Part shown: piece by piece, positions 23,296 to 33,612 of the stretch
Layout of the letters: every line of letters begins with the position of its first letter
Numbering within the stretch: the first letter of the stretch is position 1
Assembly: GCA_021768185.1 (NCBI GenBank)
Contig: JAETNP010000017.1
Coordinates: 1 to 64,000, forward strand
Length of the DNA stretch: 64,000 nucleotides
Reading direction: 5' to 3'
Source: Oscillospiraceae bacterium
GTDB taxonomy: Bacteria > Bacillota > Clostridia > Oscillospirales > Oscillospiraceae
Translations under genes and position numbers: made by a program
The notes under the pieces: model-generated
What the model saw: the letters and a program-made list of their open reading frames with translations, nothing else
Database searches by the model: none
Told to the model about the DNA's origin: nothing

Positions 23296-24663
23296 TTATC
23301 CCGCCGCTTTCTTTCCTTTGGCCTCCTGGCTGGCGTCCCAGAGGCGGTCCGCCTCGGGCTTCCAGCACTGGGCGTAGCTTACGCACTTGTCGCACAGGTG
23401 GTCCACGCTCTCCGGAGACTGGAGGTCTGTGGAGTGGGCGCCGGTGTCGTGGACCATCTTCCGCAGCAGCTCCGGGTTCTCCAGCATGGGGCAGGGGAGC
23501 AGGTGGTTGCCGTTGAAGGGCTGTCCGTCGTGGTAGGCCATGAAGATGGGAGAACGCAGGCAATCCAGCAGGGGCGTCTCCCGGATGTTGCAGTTGGAGT
23601 AGTGGATAAAGACGCAGGGGTCCACGTCGCCGTTGGCGTTGATGTGGAGGTAGCGCCGCCCGCCGGCGATGCACCCGCCCACGTACTCGCCGTCGTTCTG
23701 GAAGTCCATGGCGAAGATGGGCTTGGTGGAACGGATCTCCCGGATGCGGCGGTACATGGTCTCCCGCTGCTGGGGATTGGGCAGCAGAGCGGGCACCGCG
23801 TCGTTGCCCACGGGCATGTAGTGGAAGTACCAGATGAATTTTGCGCCCCACTCCACCAGCTTGTCCATGAATTCGTCGGAACTGATGGAGTCCAGGTTCT
23901 GGCTGGTGTAGCAGGCGGAGATGCCGAAGGGCAGTTTCTTTTCCTTGAGGATCGCCATGGCCCGGAGCACCTTCTGATAGACGCCGTCTCCCCGGCGGCC
24001 GTCGGTGGCGTCCTCGAAACCCTCCAGGCTGATGGCGGGGATAAAGTTCTTTACACGAAGCATATCGTCCGCAAAAGCCTCGTCGATAAGGGTGGCGTTG
24101 GTGAAGGAGAGGAACTGGCAGTCCGAATGCTTCTCGCACAGGGCGATCAGGTCCTTTTTCCGCACCAGGGGCTCGCCGCCGGTATAGATGTACATATACA
24201 CGCCCAGGGCCTTGCCCTGGCGGATGATGGAGTCGATCTCATCGAAGGTCAGATTCAGCTTGTTGCCGTACTCCGCCGCCCAGCAGCCGGTGCAGTGGAG
24301 GTTGCAGGCGCTGGTGGGGTCCAGAAGGATGGCCCAGGGGATGTTGCAGTTGTATTCCGCCCGGAACTTCTCCTGGATGGGCCAGCCGATGATGTTGGCG
24401 TTGAGGAAGAAATTCTCAAAGGTTGCCTTCAATACGTCGTTGTCCACATTCTGGAAGATATCCATGATGAGCTTGTACATGTTGTTGGAGGGGTCATTGA
24501 TAACCGCACGGAAAGCGTCCCGCTGCTCCTGGAAGCTGTCCGGCCCGCTGCCCGCCAGCTTATCCACCCACTCCATCAGCTTGGGCAGATTCTTCTCCGG
24601 GTCCTTCTCTATATAGCCAAAGGCGGTTTTCAGTCCGAGCGTGGTGAGCGTTTTGGAAATCAT
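23296..24663 (-). CDS. Radical SAM protein with SPASM-like C-terminus
   Basis: 455 residues. After a helical N-terminal region of about 105 residues, CNLHCTGC (Cys120, 124, 127) is the canonical CxxxCxxC cluster of radical SAM enzymes, followed by YIYTGGEPLVRK. The C-terminus has several Cys: GGCIAGGRRYLHINANGDVDPCVF, LPCPMLENPELL and CDKCVSYAQCW, a SPASM-type region for an extra Fe-S cluster. Such proteins modify peptides, sugars or cofactors. No precursor peptide gene is adjacent; the neighbour is a VTT membrane protein. Substrate unknown. Confidence 0.88.
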   Translation of the reverse strand: MISKTLTTLGLKTAFGYIEKDPEKNLPKLMEWVDKLAGSGPDSFQEQRDAFRAVINDPSNNMYKLIMDIFQNVDNDVLKATFENFFLNANIIGWPIQEKFRAEYNCNIPWAILLDPTSACNLHCTGCWAAEYGNKLNLTFDEIDSIIRQGKALGVYMYIYTGGEPLVRKKDLIALCEKHSDCQFLSFTNATLIDEAFADDMLRVKNFIPAISLEGFEDATDGRRGDGVYQKVLRAMAILKEKKLPFGISACYTSQNLDSISSDEFMDKLVEWGAKFIWYFHYMPVGNDAVPALLPNPQQRETMYRRIREIRSTKPIFAMDFQNDGEYVGGCIAGGRRYLHINANGDVDPCVFIHYSNCNIRETPLLDCLRSPIFMAYHDGQPFNGNHLLPCPMLENPELLRKMVHDTGAHSTDLQSPESVDHLCDKCVSYAQCWKPEADRLWDASQEAKGKKAAG

Positions 24664-24775
24664 AGTGTTTCTCCCTTTCTGTCTGTATTGGATTCTCTCT
24701 GCCGCGGGGCGGTCCCGCGGCGGCCTGTTTTATTTTGATGGCCTTACTATACTGTCCCATCCGTTTTTTCACAAT

Positions 24776-24826
24776 AGACAGAATGCCTCGCGTGATGAAA
24801 ATTTCAACACGCGAGGCATTCTGTCT
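24776..24826 (-). terminator. Hairpin downstream of pyrG
   Basis: AGACAGAATGCCTCGCGTG / CACGCGAGGCATTCTGTCT, 19 perfect base pairs with a 13-nt loop. It lies between pyrG and the next minus-strand gene and is followed on that strand by ATTGTGAAAAAAC, not a T-run, so it may be an unusual terminator or processing site. Confidence 0.55.
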
Positions 24827-24833
24827 GAATTTC

Positions 24834-26453
24834 CTATTTTTCCGGTGAGGAGGAACATCCTGCCTCTTTTGCCGCGCCAATAAATTCCCGGAACAGGGGA
24901 TGGGCACGATTGGGGCGGCTTTTCAGCTCCGGGTGGAACTGGACGCCCACAAACCAGGGGTGGTCCGCCAGCTCCACGATCTCCACCAGCCGCCCGTCGG
25001 GGGACAGGCCGGAGAGGGTTAATCCCGCCTCCGTCAGCTTCTCCCGGAAGGCGTTGTTGAACTCGTACCGGTGGCGGTGGCGCTCGTCGATCTGCTCCCG
25101 GCCGTAGGCCGCCAGAGCCCGGCTGTCCGCCGCCAGCCGGCAGGGATAGCTCCCCAGGCGCATGGTGCCGCCCTTGTCCGTCACATCCGCCTGGTCGGGC
25201 ATCAGGTCGATGACCGGATATTGGGTGTGGGGGTCCAGCTCGCTGGAGTGGGCTCCCGTCAGGCCGGCGGCATGGCGGGCAAACTCCACCACCGCCATCT
25301 GCATCCCCAGGCAGATGCCCAGGAAGGGGACCTTATTTTCCCGGGCGTACCGGATGGCGGAGATCTTGCCCTCCACCCCCCGGCTGCCGAAGCCCCCGGG
25401 GACCAGGATGCCCTGGCAGTCCGCCAGAAGCCGGGCGGCGTTCTCGTCCGTTACGGTCTCGCTGTCCAGCCAGCGGATGTCCACCTTTACGCCGTTCTCG
25501 ATGCCGCCGTGGGTCAGGGCCTCCACCACGGAGAGATAGGCGTCGTGAAGGGCGACGTACTTGCCCACCAGGGCAATAGTCACCCTGCCGGAGGGGTGCT
25601 TGGCCCGGTGGACCATGGTGGCCCATTCGGTGAGGTCCGGCATGTGACAGATGAGCCCCAGACGGCGGACCACCACGTCCGCCAGGCCCTCCCGTTCCAG
25701 CATCAGGGGCACCTCGTAGAGGAGCTCCGCCGTCAGGTTGGGGATGGCGTTCTCCACGGGGATGTTGCAGAAGAGGGAAATTTTTTCCAGGATCTCCCGG
25801 GGGACGGGCTGGTCGCTGCGGCACATGATCACGTCCGGCTGGATGCCCAGGCTCAGCAGCTCCTTGGCGGAGTGCTGGGTGGGCTTGCTCTTCAATTCCC
25901 CGGTGCCGGGGATGGAGACGATGAGGGAGACGTGGATGAACATCACATTATGCCGTCCCCGCTCCGCCGCCACCTGGCGGATGGACTCCAGGAAGGGCTG
26001 GGACTCGATGTCGCCCACGGTGCCGCCGATCTCCACAATGGCCACGTCGGCGTCCGGGGTGTCCAGCTGGTAGATGCGGCGCTTGATCTCACCGGTGATA
26101 TGGGGGATGATCTGAACCGTGCCCCCCAGGTAGTCCCCATGGCGCTCCCGGTTGAGCACGTCCCAGTACACCTTGCCGGAGGACACAGAGGAATTCACGT
26201 CCAGATTCTCGTCGATGAACCGCTCGTAGTGGCCCAGGTCCAGGTCCGTCTCCGCGCCGTCGTCGGTGACGAAGACCTCCCCGTGCTGGTAGGGGTTCAT
26301 GGTGCCGGGGTCCACATTGAGATAGGGGTCCAGCTTCTGGACCTTTACCCGCAGGCCCCGCTGCTTCAGCAGACGGCCCAGGGAGGCGGCGGTGATGCCC
26401 TTGCCCAGACCGGACACCACGCCCCCAGTGACAAAAATATACTTCACGGACAC
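24834..26453 (-). CDS. pyrG: CTP synthase
   Basis: 539 residues, normal length. Converts UTP to CTP with glutamine and ATP. The synthetase domain opens with [23 protein letters not shown] (P-loop) and carries GTVGDIES and [15 protein letters not shown] text ([14 protein letters not shown]). The class I amidotransferase domain has the nucleophile in [12 protein letters not shown] and the later VQFHPE. The start is GTG at 26453, 6 nt after GGAGGG; another GTG is two codons further. It starts divergently from gdhA across a 430-bp region. Confidence 0.97.
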   Translation of the reverse strand: MSVKYIFVTGGVVSGLGKGITAASLGRLLKQRGLRVKVQKLDPYLNVDPGTMNPYQHGEVFVTDDGAETDLDLGHYERFIDENLDVNSSVSSGKVYWDVLNRERHGDYLGGTVQIIPHITGEIKRRIYQLDTPDADVAIVEIGGTVGDIESQPFLESIRQVAAERGRHNVMFIHVSLIVSIPGTGELKSKPTQHSAKELLSLGIQPDVIMCRSDQPVPREILEKISLFCNIPVENAIPNLTAELLYEVPLMLEREGLADVVVRRLGLICHMPDLTEWATMVHRAKHPSGRVTIALVGKYVALHDAYLSVVEALTHGGIENGVKVDIRWLDSETVTDENAARLLADCQGILVPGGFGSRGVEGKISAIRYARENKVPFLGICLGMQMAVVEFARHAAGLTGAHSSELDPHTQYPVIDLMPDQADVTDKGGTMRLGSYPCRLAADSRALAAYGREQIDERHRHRYEFNNAFREKLTEAGLTLSGLSPDGRLVEIVELADHPWFVGVQFHPELKSRPNRAHPLFREFIGAAKEAGCSSSPEK

Positions 26454-26498
26454 AGATATCCCTCCATTCGCCCCGCGGCTTCGCCGCAGAGAAAAAAT

Positions 26499-26533
26499 AT
26501 ATTACTTCCGAGCTTAAAGCTTGGAAGTAATAT
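26499..26533. promoter_or_regulatory. Palindrome 1 between pyrG and gdhA
   Basis: ATATTACTTCC / GGAAGTAATAT with an inner AGCTT-AA-AGCTT, so nearly the whole 35 bp is symmetric. A second, related palindrome lies 65 bp to the right. It may be a leader hairpin of pyrG or an operator. Confidence 0.45.
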
Positions 26534-26595
26534 GTGCCATGTTTTTCGGTTGCCGCCGTTTACGGCGGCGAGAAAAACGGCTCAAATCGAATATG

Positions 26596-26627
26596 TTATT
26601 TCCGAATTTTAAATTTGGAAATTATAA
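26596..26627. promoter_or_regulatory. Palindrome 2 between pyrG and gdhA
   Basis: ATTTCC / GGAAAT around GAATTTTAAATTT. The frame TTCCGA..TT.AA..TTGGAA is shared with the palindrome at 26499, so the two look like diverged copies of one site. Nothing else is seen in 26640-26800. Confidence 0.4.
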
Positions 26628-26801
26628 TTACACATGATAGACCCTGCCGGGAAGAAAGTCAAGGAATTTTCCTGCGGTCCCTGGAGGAATCATCCACCGC
26701 CCCGCGGGGAAAACTGGTAGAAAAGATGCACCAAAGGACGTGCCACAAAGACAATTGTTTTGGTTACGCAGACAAAATTTTGAGTGAACCGCAAAAAAAC
26801 G

Positions 26802-26830
26802 TTGACGAATGGGAAAACCGGTGCTACGAT
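26802..26830 (+). promoter_or_regulatory. Sigma-A promoter of gdhA
   Basis: TTGACG, a 17-nt spacer and TACGAT. A small hairpin CCCGGC-GTAA-GCCGGG (26846-26861) sits in the short leader just before the GGAGG site. Confidence 0.7.
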
Positions 26831-26881
26831 TTAAATAATTAAAGCCCCGGCGTAAGCCGGGATTTGGCTTGGAGGTAATGA

Positions 26882-28231
<1,350 letters not shown>

Positions 28232-28243
28232 GGAGGCGGGCAT

Positions 28244-29417
28244 ATGAACGACTATATCTCCCGCGTATCGGAGAGGCTGGCGAAAACCTACGCCCATGAG
28301 CCGGAATATCTCCAGTGCGTGAATTCCTGGCTGGAGATGATCGCTCCCGCCACGGAGGACCCCCGGTATGAGAAGCTGGATCTCATTACCCGCATGGTGG
28401 AGCCGGAGCGGATGTTCTCCTTTCTAATCCCCTGGGTGGACGACAACGGCGCCACCCACACCAACCACGGCTACCGGGTCCAGTTTTCCAGCGCCATCGG
28501 GCCCTATAAAGGGGGCCTATGCTCTGTACCGGTATATCGGCGCGGACACCGACGTGCCCGCCGGAGACATCGGCGTGGGCTCGCGGGAGGTTGGCTGGCT
28601 CTACGGCGCGTACAAGAAGGTGACGGGCCGGGCGGAGAGTTCCGCCCTCACCGGCAAGGGCCTCACCTACGGCGGCAGCCGTATCCGCCAGGAGGCGGCG
28701 GGCTTCGGCACGGTGTACTTCCTGGCCCGGATGCTGGAGCACCAGGGGGAGACCCTGGAGGGCAAGCGGCTGATCGTCTCTGGCTTCGGCAACATGAGCT
28801 GGGGCGTGTGCCGCAAGGCCGCCGAGCTGGGCGGCAAAGTGGTCACCCTCTCTGGCCCCGATGGGTATATCTACGACCCCGATGGCGTGAACACCCAGGA
28901 GAAGTATGATTTCATGGTGAAGATGCGCTACAGCGGGGAGGATCGGGTGGAGGCATATGCCGACCAGTTTGGCGTGGAGTTCCATCCTGGGAAGAAGCCC
29001 TGGGAGGTCCCCGGCGACGTGGCCGTCCCCTGCGCCACCCAGAACGAGCTGGTGGTGGACGATGCGGTGATGCTTATTGCCAACAATGTGCGCTACTATG
29101 TGGAGGGGGCCAATATGCCCGCTACCACGGAGGCGCTGAAGCTGCTGCGGCTCAGCCCCAAGATCCTGACGGCGGGGGCGAAGGCTTCCGGTTCCGGCGG
29201 CGTGGCCGTGTCCGCCCTGGAGATGGCCCAGAACGCCATCCGCTACAGCTGGTCCCGGAAAGAAGTGGATCAGAAGCTGCGGGCCATTATGAGCAGCATC
29301 TACGACGCTTCCGCCGCCGCGGCGGAGGAGTATGGCCTGGGGTATGACCTGATCGCCGGGAATGATATTGCGGCATTTAAGAAGATTTCTGAGGCAATGA
29401 TTGCTCAGGGGTTGTAA
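28244..29417 (+). pseudogene. Second glutamate dehydrogenase, internally deleted and frameshifted
   Basis: A paralogue of the gene just upstream. Residues 1 to about 90 read through [13 protein letters not shown] in frame 1 (from 28244). At about 28515 the frame changes, and the rest ([26 protein letters not shown] to the stop at 29417) lies in another frame. About 58 residues present in the first copy are missing at the join, including the FHPS and [14 protein letters not shown] segments with catalytic lysines. The reading frame of each piece is otherwise clean, so the loss is recent or is an assembly error. As read, it cannot make an active enzyme. Confidence 0.85.
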
Positions 29418-29423
29418 GGGACT

Positions 29424-30043
29424 TATGCCGCTTCTCCGCCGCCCTGCGGGCGGCGCGGCAAATTCTTCTTCAATCGGCCCGGGGGCTACGCGCCCCCGGA
29501 CCCTGCGCCTACTTTTGCCACGCGGCAAAAGTAGGCAAAAACGCGCTTAAACCTGGCGGTTTAAGAATCCCTCATTTTTTGATTAGTTTTGCGCCCAAGG
29601 CACAGCCGGTTTTGTCTAAACTTACTGCCGTCCGCTTCGGTCATCTTCTGCGTCTATTTCAACGTGGTCATCGGTGCCCCCTACCGTCTAGCCGGGCTAA
29701 CTCCCCGGGGTGCATAATGAAAATTTCTCCGTTTCACCCAAAGTTCTGGCGATGGTGAAAGGTTGGTTATAGAAGCGGCGCCGCAGTAAGCACTAACGTA
29801 AGGACCCGTGGGTAGGCGCAGGAGTCTGGCGCACCAACGAAGATACTGGGGTAGAATTAAACCCGGTTCGTCGGAGGGGAAATAATCACCCTCGTAATTC
29901 AGGAAGGTCCTTAGGAAACGTAGTTTCCTAAGCGCGTTTTTGCCTACTTTTGGCGCGGGCCAAAAGTAGGCCCGGGGTCCGGGGCTGGGAAAGCCCCGGG
30001 CCATCAGTGAGAAATCGTTCGGGGCGGCCCGAAGGGCCGCAGA
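29424..30043. repeat. Intergenic hairpin element, full copy (R5), head at left
   Basis: No gene. Left arm: CCGCCCTGCGGGCGGC, CCGGGGGC/GCCCCCGG, CCTACTTTTGCC / GGCAAAAGTAGG, CTTAAACC / GGTTTAAG, then the head (GATTAGTTTTGCGCCC, CCGTCCGCTTCG, CCCCTACCGTCTAGCCGGG). The middle has GCCGCAGTAAGCACTAACG, GACCCGTGGGTAGGCGCAG and GGCGCACCAACGAAG, nearly as in R2 and R6. Right arm: CTTAGGAAAC / GTTTCCTAAG, TACTTTTGGC / GCCAAAAGTA, CCGGGGCT/AGCCCCGG and a closing CGGCCC/GGGCCG. The ends are imperfect inverted repeats of about 130 bp. Confidence 0.85.
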
Positions 30044-30074
30044 TCAGTCCCAGGATGCCGCAAAAAATTTCCTC

Positions 30075-30103
30075 TTGCATTCTGCCGTGGAATCGTGTAT
30101 AAT
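30075..30103 (+). promoter_or_regulatory. Promoter of the SRP RNA and dnaX
   Basis: TTGCAT, a 17-nt spacer and a consensus TATAAT. Strong, as expected for a stable RNA. Confidence 0.8.
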
Positions 30104-30144
30104 AAATCCGCTTGATAGAATATCCTCCGCAGGCATTCGTGTTG

Positions 30145-30238
30145 AGGTTCCGGTCTCGCGCAATGGAAGCCTGTGAACCATGTCAGGCGGGGAACCGAGC
30201 AGCATTAAGCGGGACGAAATGTGCCGCGAGGGCTGGGA
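30145..30238 (+). ncRNA. ffs: Signal recognition particle RNA (small bacterial type)
   Basis: The conserved apical domain is plain: CCTGTGAACCATGTCAGG, GGGGAACCGAGCAGCA and TTAAG near 30169-30208, the Ffh-binding loop region. The outer helix pairs TCTCGCG (about 30153) with CGCGAGG (about 30226). It binds Ffh and guides ribosomes to the membrane. No long Alu-type 5' extension is evident, so this is the short form; the exact ends are estimates, and the primary transcript probably starts near 30110. The SRP RNA directly before dnaX is also the arrangement in Bacillus. The dnaX ribosome site (GGGAGG) overlaps the 3' end of this helix. Confidence 0.9.
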
Positions 30239-30247
30239 GGCAAAACC

Positions 30248-32032
30248 ATGTATCAGGCACTCTACCGCAAATGGAGGCCCAAATCCTTTGCCGACGTGGT
30301 GGGACAGGAGCATATTACCGAGACCCTCCGCCGCCAGGCGGCCCAGGGGCGGCTCAGCCACGCCTACCTGTTCACCGGCACCCGTGGCACCGGCAAGACC
30401 ACCTGCGCCAAGATCCTGGCCAAGGCGGTGAACTGCCAGCACCCCGTGGACGGCGACCCCTGCAACCAGTGCCCCGCCTGCCTGGGCATCGACAACGGCA
30501 GCCTTCTGGACGTGCTGGAGCTGGATGCGGCCTCCAACAACGGCGTGGACCAGGTCCGCGCCCTCCGGGACGAGGCGGTCTACTCCCCCGCCAGCGTGAA
30601 GTACCGGGTGTATATCATCGACGAGGTCCACATGCTGTCCATCTCCGCCTTCAACGCCCTGCTGAAAATTCTGGAGGAGCCCCCGGCCCACCTCATCTTT
30701 ATCCTGGCCACCACGGAGCTCCACAAGGTCCCTGCCACCATTCTTTCACGGTGCCAGCGGTTTGCTTTCAAACGCCTTCAGCCCCGGGACATCGCCGCCC
30801 GGCTGCAATATGTGGCGGAGCAGGAGGACATGGACCTGACAGAGGACGCCGCCGGGCTCCTCAGCCGCCTCTCCGACGGGGCCATGCGGGACGCCCTGAG
30901 CCTGCTGGACCAGTGCGGCGCGGCGGGAGGCCGGATTGACAGCGGGCGGGTCCTGGACGTGCTGGGGCTGGCGGGGAACGTGCAGACGGCGGATCTGATG
31001 GACTGCGTCCTGCGCCGGGACGCCCAGGCCGCCCTCCTGCTGCTGGACCGGCTTTACAGCGGCGGCAAGGACGTGGGCGCTCTGCTGGGAGAGCTGTCCA
31101 CCCTGACCCGGGACCTGCTTATCCGTATGACCGCACCCGAGGGGGGCGCGGCGCTGTTGTCCGGCGGGTATGACAACGCCGTGATGGACGGCCTCTCCCA
31201 GGGCGTCAGCCCCACCCGGCTGATCTTCATGGCCTCCCAGCTGCAAGCCGTCTCCGCCGGACTGCCCCTCAGCGCCAACCGACGCACGGACGCGGAGCTG
31301 TGCCTGCTGCGGCTGTGCGACGAGAGCCTGTGCGGCGACGTGACGGCACTGGCCGCCCGGCTGGCCCGGCTGGAGGAGGGAGGCGGCCGGGAGGCCGCCG
31401 GGACGGTCGTTCAGACGCCGGCAAGGCGGCTGAATGACGTCCCCGCGAAGCCGGTTTCCGCGCCCAGGCCCCAATCGAAGCCTGCGCCAGCCCCCGTACC
31501 GGCGGACGATCCGCCGCCCTGGGCAGAGGAGGACCGTCCCCCTCTGCCGGACGCACCCCCCTGGGAGGAGGAGAGCGCCCCGCCGCCCTCCGTGTCCGAC
31601 GGACCGCCGCCCTACGGCGAACCTGCGGCCCCGCCAGCCGCCCGGGAGCAGCCTCCCCGGCGGAAAGTGGGCGTTCCGACTGAACCCGCCCCAATTTCTG
31701 CGCCCCCGGCAGCCGGAGAGAGCGCGCTGTGGGGCGAGCTGGTGGAGCAGTACAAAAATCGCCTGACCCCCATGTACTGGTTTATGCTGGATGATGCACG
31801 GGGAACCCTGGAGGGAGACGAGATGGTGGTCCGCTGCGGCGACGAACTGACCCTGGAGAGCCTCAATTGTCCGGAAGTATCCGGTGTGATCAGCCAGGTT
31901 ACCGGCGAAAAGCTGGGACGCCCTGTTCGGGTGCGCTTCGCTATGGGCGGCGGAGAGACCCCTCCGGCGGACAAGCTGGAGGAGCTTATCCGGCAGGGAA
32001 GCCGGTTTGACAGCTTTACCGTGAAGCCGTAA
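30248..32032 (+). CDS. dnaX: DNA polymerase III subunits gamma and tau
   Basis: 594 residues. The clamp-loader ATPase domain begins MYQALYRKWRPKSFADVVGQ; Walker A is GTRGTGKTT (about 44-52), the zinc module has Cys at about 63-78 (CQHPVDGDPCNQCPAC), Walker B is IIDEVHML, and sensor 1 and the SRC arginine finger lie in ATTELHKVPATILSRCQRF. Residues about 390-500 are a long Pro-rich linker, then a C-terminal tau-type domain (LWGELVEQYKNRLTPMYWFML). The start at 30248 uses a GGGAGG site. It is not followed by ybaB and recR, the usual Firmicutes neighbours. No obvious slippery sequence for a frameshifted gamma form was noticed. Confidence 0.96.
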   Translation: MYQALYRKWRPKSFADVVGQEHITETLRRQAAQGRLSHAYLFTGTRGTGKTTCAKILAKAVNCQHPVDGDPCNQCPACLGIDNGSLLDVLELDAASNNGVDQVRALRDEAVYSPASVKYRVYIIDEVHMLSISAFNALLKILEEPPAHLIFILATTELHKVPATILSRCQRFAFKRLQPRDIAARLQYVAEQEDMDLTEDAAGLLSRLSDGAMRDALSLLDQCGAAGGRIDSGRVLDVLGLAGNVQTADLMDCVLRRDAQAALLLLDRLYSGGKDVGALLGELSTLTRDLLIRMTAPEGGAALLSGGYDNAVMDGLSQGVSPTRLIFMASQLQAVSAGLPLSANRRTDAELCLLRLCDESLCGDVTALAARLARLEEGGGREAAGTVVQTPARRLNDVPAKPVSAPRPQSKPAPAPVPADDPPPWAEEDRPPLPDAPPWEEESAPPPSVSDGPPPYGEPAAPPAAREQPPRRKVGVPTEPAPISAPPAAGESALWGELVEQYKNRLTPMYWFMLDDARGTLEGDEMVVRCGDELTLESLNCPEVSGVISQVTGEKLGRPVRVRFAMGGGETPPADKLEELIRQGSRFDSFTVKP

Positions 32033-32070
32033 ATAAAATGGCAGCGCGTTCCGAACGCGCTGCCATTTAT
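32033..32070. terminator. Bidirectional terminator after dnaX
   Basis: ATAAAATGGCAGCGCGTT / AACGCGCTGCCATTTAT, 17-18 bp with a 3-nt loop, followed by TTTTG. It also serves the oppositely facing gene that ends at 32067. Confidence 0.85.
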
Positions 32071-32588
32071 TTTTGTCCTGTTCGACCGGCGAGCCACGCG
32101 AAGACGGGGCCGCTGTCCTCCGGATGGCGAGGAGAAAAGCCGATGGAAACCGCCTGCCCCGTATCCATGACAAATTTTGCAAAAGGCACCCTTTGCAGTC
32201 CTACCCGGTCGGTGCGCTCCTCCACCCGCTCGATCCTGTCAACGGGGAGAAACAGCAGGCGGCCCCTGCTCCGGCAGACGATGATGCCGGGCAGCAGGTG
32301 AATTTCTCCCTGCCAGACCCGGTAAACAGGATGGGGCGCGGCGTACTCCCGCTCCAGCAGGCAGATGTCGCCGTCGTTCAGACTGCGTGTGCTGATATGC
32401 GCCTGCACAGCCGCCCGCAGCACGGCCAGCACAAGAATGGCCGCAATCCCCGCCGTCAGCTGGGGCAGCAAGTCCCTTCCCCGGGGCCAGAACCGCAGCA
32501 GGACCAGCAGGCATACGGCGAAACCCGCGGCGCACAGAGCCAGCCGGCTCAGCTCTCTGCGCAGAAAATCTCCCTTTATTTTGCTCAT
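32067..32588 (-). CDS. Two-helix membrane protein of unknown function
   Basis: 173 residues from MSKIKGDFLRREL (GGGGAG 10 nt upstream); the longer frame has no ribosome site and overlaps the yitT-like gene. Two membrane helices (LALCAAGFAVCLLVLLRF and LTAGIAAILVLAVLRAAV) are followed by a cytoplasmic beta-rich part (YRVWQGEIHLLPGIIVCRSRGRLLFLPVDRIERVEERTDRVG) resembling bacterial PH-like (YdbT/DUF304) folds; this is a guess from pattern. It starts 22 bp after the yitT-like gene, so they are likely co-transcribed. Confidence 0.72.
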   Translation of the reverse strand: MSKIKGDFLRRELSRLALCAAGFAVCLLVLLRFWPRGRDLLPQLTAGIAAILVLAVLRAAVQAHISTRSLNDGDICLLEREYAAPHPVYRVWQGEIHLLPGIIVCRSRGRLLFLPVDRIERVEERTDRVGLQRVPFAKFVMDTGQAVSIGFSPRHPEDSGPVFAWLAGRTGQK

Positions 32589-32610
32589 GGACCGTACTCC
32601 CCCGCTTGTC

Positions 32611-33486
32611 TTACAGGCTGTCCGGCGTGTATTCCCCGAAGCCCTCTCCCAATACCTCGTGGGCCTCGCAGACAATAATGAAAGCGTTGGGGTCAATGGT
32701 GGTGATGGCGGCCTTGATGACGGCGAACTGGCTGCGCTTGAAGGCGCACAGCACCACCTGCTTCCGGTCGCCGCTGAAACCGCCCCGCCCGTCCAGGAGG
32801 GTGATGCCCAGGTCCATGCCCAGCAGCCGCTGAGCTACCTCCCCGCTGCGCGCGCTAATGATATAGGCGATCTTGGCGTTGAGGGAGCCGTAGACCACTG
32901 TGTCCATGGCCAGACTGGAAATATACATGGCTACGATGCCGTAGAGAGCGTTGTTGACGCTGCGGAAAGTGAGCGCGTAGAGGCAGATCACCGTCACGTC
33001 GATACCCAGGCACAGCCGCCCGATGGAGAGATTGCGCAGCTTGTACTTCAGCAACCGGGCGGCCAGCTCAGTGCCGCCGGTGGTGGCCCCCACCGTCAGC
33101 ATCAGTCCCATGGACACGCCCAGCAGCACGCCGCCGTAGATGCACGCCAGCAGCGGCTCATCCATAGGCGTGAAGGTGTGGATCGCCGCCAGACCGTCCA
33201 GCATAAGGGACCCCACGCTCATGGCGTACAGAGAGGAGATCAGCAGCTTCACACCCTGTTTGCGCACCCCGATATAGAAGAGGGGGATGTTCAATACGAT
33301 GGACATGATACCGATAGGCAGAACCGGGAGGTAGTGGTTGACGATCTGGGCGATGCCGGTAAAGCCCCCCATGGAGATGTTGTTGGGCTGGAAAAACCAG
33401 TTGAAGCTCAGGGCGTAGATGGCGCAGCCCAGGGTGATGACGCCGTACTCGTACAGCCACCGCAGGGCCGGGTTTTTGATCTTCAT
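32611..33486 (-). CDS. YitT-family membrane protein (DUF161 + DUF2179)
   Basis: 291 residues. Five or so membrane helices in the N-terminal YitT region (GCAIYALSFNWFFQPNNISMGGFTGIAQIVNHYL; GATTGGTELAARLL) and the C-terminal DUF2179 domain (AKIAYIISARSGEVAQRLL, LDGRGGFSGDRKQVVLCAFKRSQFAVIKAAITTIDPNAFIIV), a cytoplasmic ferredoxin-like unit. Function of the family is unknown; some members are linked to sporulation or ion transport. The start at 33486 has GGAGGGG upstream. It is followed by the two-helix gene at 32588. Confidence 0.9.
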   Translation of the reverse strand: MKIKNPALRWLYEYGVITLGCAIYALSFNWFFQPNNISMGGFTGIAQIVNHYLPVLPIGIMSIVLNIPLFYIGVRKQGVKLLISSLYAMSVGSLMLDGLAAIHTFTPMDEPLLACIYGGVLLGVSMGLMLTVGATTGGTELAARLLKYKLRNLSIGRLCLGIDVTVICLYALTFRSVNNALYGIVAMYISSLAMDTVVYGSLNAKIAYIISARSGEVAQRLLGMDLGITLLDGRGGFSGDRKQVVLCAFKRSQFAVIKAAITTIDPNAFIIVCEAHEVLGEGFGEYTPDSL

Positions 33487-33612
33487 GGGTGACCCCTCCA
33501 TCAAAAGCGCGGGGCGTCCGCCGCCCCGCTTTCTGTATTATTCACTTCATTATACATTTTTTCCCGCCGGTTGGCAAGTGGGAAAATCCAGGAAAGCCGA
33601 AAGCACTGCCCC

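Noticed and set aside
28554..29417. An independent 287-codon dehydrogenase-like gene
   Set aside because: It begins inside the conserved glutamate dehydrogenase core and lacks the substrate domain. It is the second half of the broken gdh paralogue.
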